Source: Photorhabdus laumondii subsp. laumondii
Lineage (GTDB): Bacteria; Pseudomonadota; Gammaproteobacteria; Enterobacterales; Enterobacteriaceae
DNA: 64,000 nt
Reading direction: 5' to 3'
Assembly (NCBI RefSeq): GCF_003343245.1
Contig: NZ_CP024901.1
Location: forward strand, 496,001-560,000
Shown here: one piece after another, positions 56,784 through 64,000 of the stretch
Position numbering within the stretch: the first letter of the stretch is position 1
How the letters are laid out: each line of letters begins with the position of its first letter
Translations under genes and position numbers: made by a program
The notes under the pieces: model-generated
What the model was told of the DNA's origin: nothing
Databases searched by the model: none
Seen by the model: only the letters and a program-made list of their open reading frames with translations

Positions 56784-57875
56784 TTAATTGTATTCAAAGT
56801 TCAGTACAGAAGTTGCTTTCAGTTCCCCTGCTATGATGTTTTGGGGATCATAAACGTGGTAGTAAGCATTAAGGTCGATGGTAAAGTGTTTATCGATGAC
56901 ATTACCGGAGTTTTTACTGAATAGTAGTGTTGCACCTTGGGATGAGGATTGCGAAGCACTGAAAGTTATCGGCGTTGAATCACTTGTCTGAGAAACACGG
57001 ATACCAACACCTTTAGCGGCACCTGCTTTGCTATCAATTAAAGTTCGATTGTCATTTGGTAGCAGATTATTACTGCTCAGGTAAGCTTTAACTGAGCGTG
57101 AAGTTTTACCGTTTTGGAGATATTTGCATTCAAAGTTGAGGGTAAAAGGCGTTTCTCCTTTATCTGCCCCGTTAAGCAATCTAATGCGGTTGACTTTTGG
57201 TAGATTCACTGTTAACCCCGCATTTAAGAAGTGACAAGTTGTATCTCTGTGATTAAAAATCATCGTGACGGGTTGATAATAGATATCTTCAGAATGTGTC
57301 GGCCACTCCCAAGTAAGAATAAAAGTCAGGAAATCGGTAGCGAAACGGAGAATGGCATCAAGGAGTCCTAAGTTGGTGGTATCCATCGCAATTACAGCCG
57401 TTTTTAATGTTGCAGAATTGCCGGAAAAGACGTGAATATTACTACCACCGGGTCTGCCACTCAGTAGCTTTACATTAAGTGTAAATTGGGCTTGCAATTT
57501 GCTGGCAGGGTATGTGTCGTTACTGTTTCCCAGATTAATACTGTTGCCAGGAGAAAGATTCGTGATAGTCACTTCGGCATAATTTTTGCCACCATTGAAT
57601 CCTAAAACAACTTTGTTTTTGGTAAAAGGCGAACCGTTAGCAACCGAGTTTTGTTTCCATAGTGAATTTCTTGTGCATGTAAAATAGCCAGAATATTGGG
57701 TGTTGAGTATCCAGGTTGCATTACTGTTCAGAGTGAGATGATCTGTCATATCAACCAGGATTGCCGGTGCCGGTATTGCATATTTGGGTTGGCAATCGGC
57801 ATAGGCTATGCCACTGCTCAAACTGATTATGGCCGCCAGATACAATGGCTTAAGATATGATGGTTTAAGTTTCAT
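56784..57875 (-). CDS. Fimbrial tip adhesin-like protein
   Basis: 363 residues from MKLKPSYLKPLYL, chosen for the strong ribosome site GGGAGAAG; an ATG seven codons upstream (57896) would lie inside the usher's end. Signal peptide ends near IAYA. Two-domain layout of FimH/MrpH-like adhesins: N-terminal receptor-binding domain (up to about residue 200), then a pilin domain with the conserved Cys pair (TTCHFLNA and FECKYL) and a C-terminal beta-strand ending VLNFEYN. Receptor unknown. Last gene of the operon; overlaps none of its neighbours but starts 11 bp after the usher stop. Confidence 0.85.
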   Translation of the reverse strand: MKLKPSYLKPLYLAAIISLSSGIAYADCQPKYAIPAPAILVDMTDHLTLNSNATWILNTQYSGYFTCTRNSLWKQNSVANGSPFTKNKVVLGFNGGKNYAEVTITNLSPGNSINLGNSNDTYPASKLQAQFTLNVKLLSGRPGGSNIHVFSGNSATLKTAVIAMDTTNLGLLDAILRFATDFLTFILTWEWPTHSEDIYYQPVTMIFNHRDTTCHFLNAGLTVNLPKVNRIRLLNGADKGETPFTLNFECKYLQNGKTSRSVKAYLSSNNLLPNDNRTLIDSKAGAAKGVGIRVSQTSDSTPITFSASQSSSQGATLLFSKNSGNVIDKHFTIDLNAYYHVYDPQNIIAGELKATSVLNFEYN

Positions 57876-57886
57876 TATCTTCTCCC

Positions 57887-60361
57887 TTAACGGCAAATAT
57901 TGGCGTTTGAGCTCATTTCAGGCTGTGGATCATTTATTATGCAGCTCTTTTCACCTAGTTGACCGATGTGGACATAAATTTGCGGTGGTAATTTTTCTAC
58001 TCGTAGGAAAACCATACTACCCTGACCAACGTATCCTAAGCTGTTACCTTCTGAATCGACAATTTCAGTACCGAAAGGTAAAGGTTTACCATCAGCCTGA
58101 GCGGAGTAGAAGATAAAAGTCTTCCGCTGGTCTGTTTTAAATCCGATATGGGTAATCGCGCCGGAATATGGCGCGACATCTCTGATGTTACCGATAAGTT
58201 CAGCGGCCCCTTCTGGCACTTCACTGGTATCTAGCATGATGGCATTTTTACGATAAGGAGAAAGATAAGGTATCAGCAACTTACCGCTGGTGTTTGTCAC
58301 CATGCTTTTATCACCATTCACAGAAGCGTTTGCTGTGCCCGGTGCGTCAATGATGGCGAAAGTTTCCCCAATTTGATTAGCCGCCAGAATTCCGCCTCGA
58401 TAAGCAACTAAACTGCCGGTTGCGCCAAGTCCCATTTGGCGGTACTCCTTGGATTGGCTATAAGAACTACTCAGTGTGGAAACGGATGTTTTGTAGGTCA
58501 AATTTGCACTGGTTGTTGTCGAACCACTTTTCTGATCTGAAATGTTGAAGTGGTAATTCAAACGGTTGTTTGGGCCTGCGCTGCCGCTTAATCCTAAGTT
58601 ACTGTTGTCATAGTGACTTTCATTGATTGAGACATTATTGGTCAAATAGGCAGGGTAGCCAAACAACTCAAAAGGAACAGACAGCATCAGATAATAGCGC
58701 TGTTCCTCTTTACTTTCTGTTTCATTGATATTGTATCGGACACGGCTTGCTGTCAGGGAATAATTGATTTTCCCCAGACTATTGGAATACCCCATTTGAT
58801 ATTCTCTACTTTTATTCTGGGTTCCCCAGTAATTACGAAATGTTCCCGAAAGAAAAAGTGAACCTGCACGACTACCAAGATTCTGGTTCAAATTGATATT
58901 AAAGGTATTTTTTTGATGAGAATAATATTGTTGGTTATATCCATTGCTTATCCAGTCATGCAGATCAATCGCATCGATTAGGGTGAGATAATTTTTAGTT
59001 GAATAACGATAAGCCGCCAGCGAGAAATTTGTTTTTGTTTGTGGGATATAACGGCTATAAGCCAATTTGTAGCTTTGCCCTTTCATGGTTGGGCTATTAT
59101 CAAATTTGGCGCTGGACTGTGAAACGTCAATTGAGACAGCGCCAATGGGTAGATTAAAGCCACTACCTAGCAGTAGTGAGTAATAATCTTTACTGATAAT
59201 GGTACCTGTATAACCGGTCAGGACATTATTAAAACCATATTGATAGCTGGCTTGAAAAAAGTTTGGTTTATAACGACTGTTGGCAATATGTGTTTTACCT
59301 GCACTGATATCATATTTGCCAAGACCTTCTTTCATCATATTAGGAACGGATGAAAAGGGAACGGTAAAACTGTTAGTACGCCCGTCTGCTTCCGTCACTG
59401 CAACTAGCAAATCACTACCTGAACCTGTGGGTAAAATAGTATCAATAGCAAACGGCCCGGGTGGTACATTACCTTGATAAATAACAACATTATTTTGGGT
59501 GATTTTTACCAGAGCATTAGTCTGCGCAACTCCCCGAACGATAGGGGAAAACCCTTGCCAGGCATCGGGGTACATGCGCATATCGGTTTTCAAATTGATA
59601 CCTCGGAAGCGGAAAGAGTCGAATAAATCGCTTGATGTATAGCTGTCACCAATGCGAAATTCTGAATTAATTGATGAAATTCCTCGTTGCAGATAACGGG
59701 TATTGTTACTCCATTTATCACCATTTGAACGCGTATAGTGATAAGAGGATTGATCACGTAATTGCCAGCCAAATAGATTCAAACCGCTATTAAGTGACAC
59801 GTAAGCATTATCTTCATCTTCACGGTCGCGGTTTTGTTTATTCCTATTCTGAGTATGGTAATAGTTGGCATTGTAGGACAGCATAGCGCCGGGGATACCT
59901 CTGTCCCAGAACGCAGGATCGATATAGCCTTTTAGCTCGTTTTTGATATATGCCTGCGGGACGACCAGATGCAGGCTGAGTTTAGGAACATCGAGATTAG
60001 CGGTTCCTTCATGTATTATTTTAGTAAGAAGAATTTCATCTTTGGATAAATTCGATTCTGGTAATTGGTTTTTATCAATTTTTATACCTAACCTGGGAAG
60101 ATCTTCATTAAGTAAGTAAATATCTTTGCCATCGTTCTGGATATTAATATCAAATCTTCCTTTCCAGTCATTATTCAGATATATGTCAATACCATAACGA
60201 CCAGCGGGTAGCTCTGAAGTGGAATAAAATCGGGATAAATCCGCTTTTGCCGATTCACCAACCAGAAAGTCAGTATTAAATGTTGTGGCATAGCATAAAC
60301 AATCTGTATACAGAAGGGTACTTATTATCAGAGCTAACGGACTAATTTTTTGTCTTATCAT
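57887..60361 (-). CDS. Fimbrial outer-membrane usher
   Basis: 824 residues. FimD/PapC family: signal peptide, N-terminal chaperone-binding domain (FNTDFLVGESAKADLSRFYS), large beta barrel with plug (YQGNVPPGPFAIDTI), and C-terminal domain ending with a conserved Cys (SCIIND). Assembles pilins delivered by the chaperone encoded upstream. 25 bp after the chaperone gene. Confidence 0.95.
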   Translation of the reverse strand: MIRQKISPLALIISTLLYTDCLCYATTFNTDFLVGESAKADLSRFYSTSELPAGRYGIDIYLNNDWKGRFDINIQNDGKDIYLLNEDLPRLGIKIDKNQLPESNLSKDEILLTKIIHEGTANLDVPKLSLHLVVPQAYIKNELKGYIDPAFWDRGIPGAMLSYNANYYHTQNRNKQNRDREDEDNAYVSLNSGLNLFGWQLRDQSSYHYTRSNGDKWSNNTRYLQRGISSINSEFRIGDSYTSSDLFDSFRFRGINLKTDMRMYPDAWQGFSPIVRGVAQTNALVKITQNNVVIYQGNVPPGPFAIDTILPTGSGSDLLVAVTEADGRTNSFTVPFSSVPNMMKEGLGKYDISAGKTHIANSRYKPNFFQASYQYGFNNVLTGYTGTIISKDYYSLLLGSGFNLPIGAVSIDVSQSSAKFDNSPTMKGQSYKLAYSRYIPQTKTNFSLAAYRYSTKNYLTLIDAIDLHDWISNGYNQQYYSHQKNTFNINLNQNLGSRAGSLFLSGTFRNYWGTQNKSREYQMGYSNSLGKINYSLTASRVRYNINETESKEEQRYYLMLSVPFELFGYPAYLTNNVSINESHYDNSNLGLSGSAGPNNRLNYHFNISDQKSGSTTTSANLTYKTSVSTLSSSYSQSKEYRQMGLGATGSLVAYRGGILAANQIGETFAIIDAPGTANASVNGDKSMVTNTSGKLLIPYLSPYRKNAIMLDTSEVPEGAAELIGNIRDVAPYSGAITHIGFKTDQRKTFIFYSAQADGKPLPFGTEIVDSEGNSLGYVGQGSMVFLRVEKLPPQIYVHIGQLGEKSCIINDPQPEMSSNANICR

Positions 60362-60386
60362 GTTCTATGCTATGCCAGTAATATCA

Positions 60387-61085
60387 CTATTGAAGTGGTA
60401 AAGTTAATTTATTTATAGCACCAAAATCATCAACAATAGCCAGAGTTAATTTGTCTCCAACTTTTACTTTTTCATTGGTACTGAATGAATGAGAAGAGAA
60501 CGGTTTTATAATTGTTCCTTCATTGAGTAAGTTAGGTTGAGTGTCAGAAGATTTAAGGCCGACAATACTCATGAAATAGGGTGATGCATTTTCCAATTTT
60601 AGTTGGCTACCCTCACGTTTTAATACAATATGTTGTTGGATCTGTTTAGGTAAGATAGAAAGCTTATCAGGCCGGTAGAAAAATTTGATCCGGGTACGAA
60701 TTGCGATTTGCATAACGTTTTTATCACTAATATTTTCTGCAACGGGAGGAATATCCAGAACATTTAAATAAAACAGCGATTCACGATCCGTGGGTAGATT
60801 GTTACTGATGTATTTAATTCTTAATTGTTGCCCGTTATTGCCATCAATTTTGACGACTGGAGGGGTGAGTAAAAAGGGGACTTTAGCTGTTTCAGGTGTT
60901 GAATTAGGATCGCCATCATCTATCCAGGATTGTACCAGAGAGGGTTGATCCCCTGCATTTAATAATTGAACTGATACCTCTTTATTACTGGCTGGGTAAA
61001 TAACACGTGTTGTGTTAATAACGATGTTAGCATGAGCAGATAAAGTCGTTATCCCTAATAATATAGTTAAAAATAATTTCTTCAT
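60387..61085 (-). CDS. Fimbrial periplasmic chaperone
   Basis: 232 residues, FimC/PapD family. Signal peptide ending SAHA, then the G1-strand region with INTTRVIYPASNKEV and the conserved FYLNVLDIPP (about residues 100-110). Two Ig-like domains expected. Holds the major and tip subunits by donor-strand complementation. Confidence 0.95.
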   Translation of the reverse strand: MKKLFLTILLGITTLSAHANIVINTTRVIYPASNKEVSVQLLNAGDQPSLVQSWIDDGDPNSTPETAKVPFLLTPPVVKIDGNNGQQLRIKYISNNLPTDRESLFYLNVLDIPPVAENISDKNVMQIAIRTRIKFFYRPDKLSILPKQIQQHIVLKREGSQLKLENASPYFMSIVGLKSSDTQPNLLNEGTIIKPFSSHSFSTNEKVKVGDKLTLAIVDDFGAINKLTLPLQ

Positions 61086-61109
61086 AACGTTATTTTTGCC
61101 AAATTAAAT

Positions 61110-61133
61110 AAGCCTATTTATCTAAATAGGCTT
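61110..61133 (-). terminator. Hairpin after the major fimbrial subunit gene
   Basis: Perfect stem AAGCCTATTTA / TAAATAGGCTT with a 2-nt loop, followed by TTATTT on the minus strand. It lies between the subunit and chaperone genes and probably lowers expression of the downstream genes relative to the subunit. Confidence 0.7.
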
Positions 61134-61152
61134 TATTTATTGTAGTAAATCA

Positions 61153-61734
61153 TTATAAATAAGTAACGTGATAAGTAACCATTGTTACTATTTTACCGTG
61201 ATCTGCATCACCAGCGCCTACTTTGTAATATTTCGCATAGAAATCGACAACTTCAGGTATTGTCTCAGAGCCTTTGATTCCTGTATCAAACGCTTTATTC
61301 AGCATAATAGGGTTATTTTCTTCGGCGTGTTTAACAATCGCGATACCTACGTTTTTCGGCTTACCATTTGCATTAAGTTCTTGGTTAACCAGGTACTTAG
61401 CATCGTTAGAAATAGTATGTGATGATGAGAACTGGATTTTCAACATAGAGGTTGCTGGATCAAAACCAACGGCTTTGGACTGGCAGTTAGAAAATTCTAG
61501 TGAAAATGCTTTCTTACCAAAATCAATTAAGCCTTCTTTTTGTCCGGCTTGAGTGACTGAGATCGGTTCCAATATAATCGACAGATTAGCTGAAGCACCA
61601 CCATTAATAGTACAAGTGGCATCAGTGACTGCACCAGAGAAATGTAATGTACCGCCGGCAGCATCATTGGCTGCAACAGCAGAACCCGTAGCAAAAATAA
61701 GCGCAGCGGTGGTTGATAACGCTAGTTTATTCAT
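61153..61734 (-). CDS. Major fimbrial subunit
   Basis: 193 residues, signal peptide ending in AVAAN. The pilin Cys pair is present (DATCTINGG and FSNCQSK, about residues 41 and 84), and it ends in an aromatic beta-strand (TYHVTYL). First gene of the operon (subunit, chaperone, usher, adhesin), the minimal chaperone-usher set. GGAG upstream. Confidence 0.93.
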   Translation of the reverse strand: MNKLALSTTAALIFATGSAVAANDAAGGTLHFSGAVTDATCTINGGASANLSIILEPISVTQAGQKEGLIDFGKKAFSLEFSNCQSKAVGFDPATSMLKIQFSSSHTISNDAKYLVNQELNANGKPKNVGIAIVKHAEENNPIMLNKAFDTGIKGSETIPEVVDFYAKYYKVGAGDADHGKIVTMVTYHVTYL

Positions 61735-62566
61735 TTTTCCTCTCCAGGAGTAGGGACATCTTAATTGGCTTTATCAGGGGGGTGAAGATAGGGGCCCTGA
61801 ATCCCCCAATACATCAGAAAAATTAAAAAAACAATATGAGTATTTATCTATTAAATTGATTTAATATTATAAATTTAAAATAAAAATCAATATATTATAT
61901 GGTCGAAAATAGTTTAGTAACTTGAGTTTTAGTTGAATAAATCTAATTGTTGCCAATGCAAGTTCTTATTTTATCTACTTAGATAAAGCTGATATTGTTT
62001 ATACATATTTATAACTTGGAAACGTATATTATAGACGATTAAACCTATTTAAGAAGGGATTTTTATTATTTAGGTTAAATTAAGAGTGAAAGTCTAATTT
62101 TTCGATAAAAATAAGTGTAATACACAGATTGAGAGTGTAATTAAGAATTATATTCTTGTTTTTGTGATCTTTTTGATATTTTGTTTCTTTTTTTGTTGTT
62201 GTGCTGGTTAATATTCTTATGATTTTTTAATTTGTTTTTTTAGATGTTATGTAATATTAATTATTTTATATCAGTTGTTTATTGGTGTTTTATCTTTGTA
62301 AATATTTCAATACGATTTTTTTATCCTGTGAAATAATTCCTTATTGATGTAGGCTTTCTCTTTATAGATTAATTTAAGTAGGGTGGGCATAGTTTAGTTT
62401 TATTATAGATGATGTTGAGTTTATATTATGATGTAACATTATGGAAATAGTAAATTATAATTGATGATATTACAAAGGAATTATTGTTTGAGAAATAGTA
62501 ATCTAAAATCTCTCATATATTTTAACTCATAATGTTATATACATTCTTTCATAGAAAATATATGCA
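61735..62566. promoter_or_regulatory. Long AT-rich fimbrial upstream region
   Basis: 830 bp without a gene, extremely AT-rich (probably H-NS-bound). The fimbrial promoter should lie here. No obvious invertible element with terminal repeats was seen by eye. Confidence 0.5.
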
Positions 62567-63688
62567 TCAATGATTCTCTTGTTGTTCTTTTGCTTTTTCT
62601 GCCAATTGTGGAAAATCAAGAGCAATCCAATAACTTTCTGGTACAGGAAGATCTTTCATTTGGCGGCTAGGCCACAATTGTAATTCGGCCAATTCAGATA
62701 ATCTGTAGCCAGTATATTGTTGTGGCAGGGTAAGTCTGAGTGGAACTTGCTGTTCTGTAGGCACCATATTAGGGGTACGATCGCTGTGAGTATGGAAATC
62801 ACGTTGAAGGATTAAACGTTTATCAGGCACGCGACGTTTGCTGTCCCACCAGATACCATCAACCTGTTCAAACATTTTCCGTGTTTCATCAGGGGATAAG
62901 GCTTCTAGTTCACGTAGTGCAGGAGGCAGAATAGCTTGCATTGATAGACGGTACTGTTTCATTGACGGTACTTGCCCAGCCAGTATCAAAGAGAGGGAAA
63001 GACGAGCGCCTAATAGATTGGAGTAGAGATCTTCAGGAGAGAACGCAGATACTTTTTCAGAAAATCCCGGTACAGACTGATAACCGTACCATTGGGCGAT
63101 TTCATGCCATGCAGCAAGTTCAAAAGCCAATTTTGCGGCTAGATAAGCAGTTAAGGTATAACGTTGTTCTATCGATGCTGGTGGTGTGAATTGATAGAAT
63201 TGGATACGGCGTAATGCTAATTCGCTGCTGAGTTCTATTTGCCACTCTTCTCCAAGACGAGGCCAGATTTGACTGAACAGAAAAACCGCATTATCAGCGG
63301 TATCCCGTACATGGGAAATATCAATGAATCCGCCTCGGCGGGTATATATCATCCCCACTTTTTCATTACTGAGCCCTGTTAATGAAGCAACGGTACCAAA
63401 AAAACTGTTGTTATAATTATGTGCCCCAAGATTATCGGCATCCAGCACATTACTTATGTGGTAAAAAGGTACTGGAATGGTCAGTAATTCAGTTTTTAAA
63501 TTGTAGCCAAAAGCACAGCAAGCTCTTAATCCTTCGGGAGAGGGAATCGGAGCAAGAACCGGCCATGCACGGGTGGCTTCGGCGGTTGTTTCACTATTTA
63601 AGTCAGGTTGTACTGGTGCGATTGAAGAAAAAGTTCCTTGGCATCCTGCGACTAACGTTAAAGCAGTAATCCATAAACGCAATTTCAA
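62567..63688 (-). CDS. DUF4056 lipoprotein
   Basis: 373 residues starting at TTG; its TTGA overlaps the stop of the upstream barrel gene. Lipobox VAGC (about residues 13-16). DUF4056 pattern: RACCAFGYNLKTEL near residue 55 and HNYNNSFFGT (about 93), then AWHEIAQWYGY. Function unknown; probably outer-membrane associated. Coupling to a barrel protein suggests a shared envelope job. Confidence 0.8.
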   Translation of the reverse strand: MKLRLWITALTLVAGCQGTFSSIAPVQPDLNSETTAEATRAWPVLAPIPSPEGLRACCAFGYNLKTELLTIPVPFYHISNVLDADNLGAHNYNNSFFGTVASLTGLSNEKVGMIYTRRGGFIDISHVRDTADNAVFLFSQIWPRLGEEWQIELSSELALRRIQFYQFTPPASIEQRYTLTAYLAAKLAFELAAWHEIAQWYGYQSVPGFSEKVSAFSPEDLYSNLLGARLSLSLILAGQVPSMKQYRLSMQAILPPALRELEALSPDETRKMFEQVDGIWWDSKRRVPDKRLILQRDFHTHSDRTPNMVPTEQQVPLRLTLPQQYTGYRLSELAELQLWPSRQMKDLPVPESYWIALDFPQLAEKAKEQQENH

Positions 63689-64000
63689 AACGCCTCTCCT
63701 ACCTGAAAATAAAATCCATTGCTTTTTTTACCGATACCAAAATCCAGCCTGACATTCATTTTAGGTTTGAATTCAAAACGATAGCCTGCGCCAACGGTGG
63801 GTAACCAGTTTTCTGAGCCAATATCTTTTGCATAATGGCTTAGAGTGCCCGCCCCAGCCCATAGAACAAAGCCATGTCGCCAGTCCAATTTGTGCCGATA
63901 TTCCAATTGGGTGCTGATAACATTTTTGTCCCGGTATCTGCCTTCATAATATCCGCGCATCCGATGACTATTACCTAGCATTGACAGCATATTCCAGGGC
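63685..64000 (-). CDS. Outer-membrane surface-antigen (BamA/TamA-like) barrel, C-terminal fragment
   Basis: Cut by the window's right edge; about 105 C-terminal residues visible. Alternating barrel strands (TVGAGYRFEFKPKMNVRLDFG) and a last strand ending in Phe (FYFQVGEAF) are the hallmark of Omp85-type and other outer-membrane barrels. RGYYEGRYRD matches the (V/I)RGY-type lid-loop motif of the surface-antigen family. The rest of the gene lies outside. Confidence 0.7.
   Translation of the reverse strand, partial: PWNMLSMLGNSHRMRGYYEGRYRDKNVISTQLEYRHKLDWRHGFVLWAGAGTLSHYAKDIGSENWLPTVGAGYRFEFKPKMNVRLDFGIGKKSNGFYFQVGEAF

Noticed and set aside
61735..62566. Possible invertible fimbrial promoter
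   Set aside because: No convincing terminal inverted repeats or recombinase gene were found in the region by eye.

Overview
The window looks like a chromosomal segment of an enteric gamma-proteobacterium, most likely Photorhabdus (or close kin such as Xenorhabdus). This is inferred from E. coli-like core synteny (thiCEFSGH, nudC-hemE-nfi-yjaG-hupA-yjaH, purHD next to an rrn operon of the rrnE type with tRNA-Glu), an AT-rich accessory background, and eight copies of the 127-bp ERIC repeat.

Layout. 1-4811: the end of a type VI secretion-type antibacterial module: a VRR-NUC nuclease cut by the window edge, three tandem DUF3396 proteins that are probably immunity proteins, and a small PAAR protein. 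4812-8083: gene-poor DNA with an IS630-type element, two ERICs and a 20-copy 9-bp tandem repeat. 8084-15839: maltose/maltodextrin genes malQ and malP, with the activator gene malT divergent. 15848-17041: a Bcr/CflA-type exporter. 17720-22499: an uncharacterised set (class III aminotransferase, zinc dehydrogenase, HAD phosphatase, MFS transporter, DUF1349 protein). 22667-23767: a second IS630-type element abutting an ERIC. 23786-25059: two tandem lectin-like proteins. 25464-31142: the thiamine operon behind a TPP riboswitch. 31200-39519: a HAD phosphatase, nudC, hemE, nfi, yjaG, hupA, yjaH and purHD. 39921-45309: a complete 16S - tRNA-Glu - 23S - 5S operon with P1/P2 promoters and terminator. 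46507-49547: the gluconate system gntR, gntK, gntU with operators and a CRP site. 49637-55516: a Mig-14-like protein, a probable three-gene peptidoglycan O-acetylation set and the glucosaminidase bax. 56784-61734: a chaperone-usher fimbrial operon. 62567-64000: a DUF4056 lipoprotein and the C-terminus of an outer-membrane barrel protein, cut by the window edge.

The most striking pattern concerns ERICs. The two different ends of the IS630-type element at 22667-23767 match the two different ends of the ERIC repeat, end for end, and the element shares a TA dinucleotide with an ERIC. This supports ERICs being miniature elements moved by this type of transposase. Four ERICs lie within about 65 bp upstream of a start codon (malT, nudC, purH, gntR), all in the same orientation relative to the gene; the purH copy lies between a perfect PurR operator and the coding sequence.
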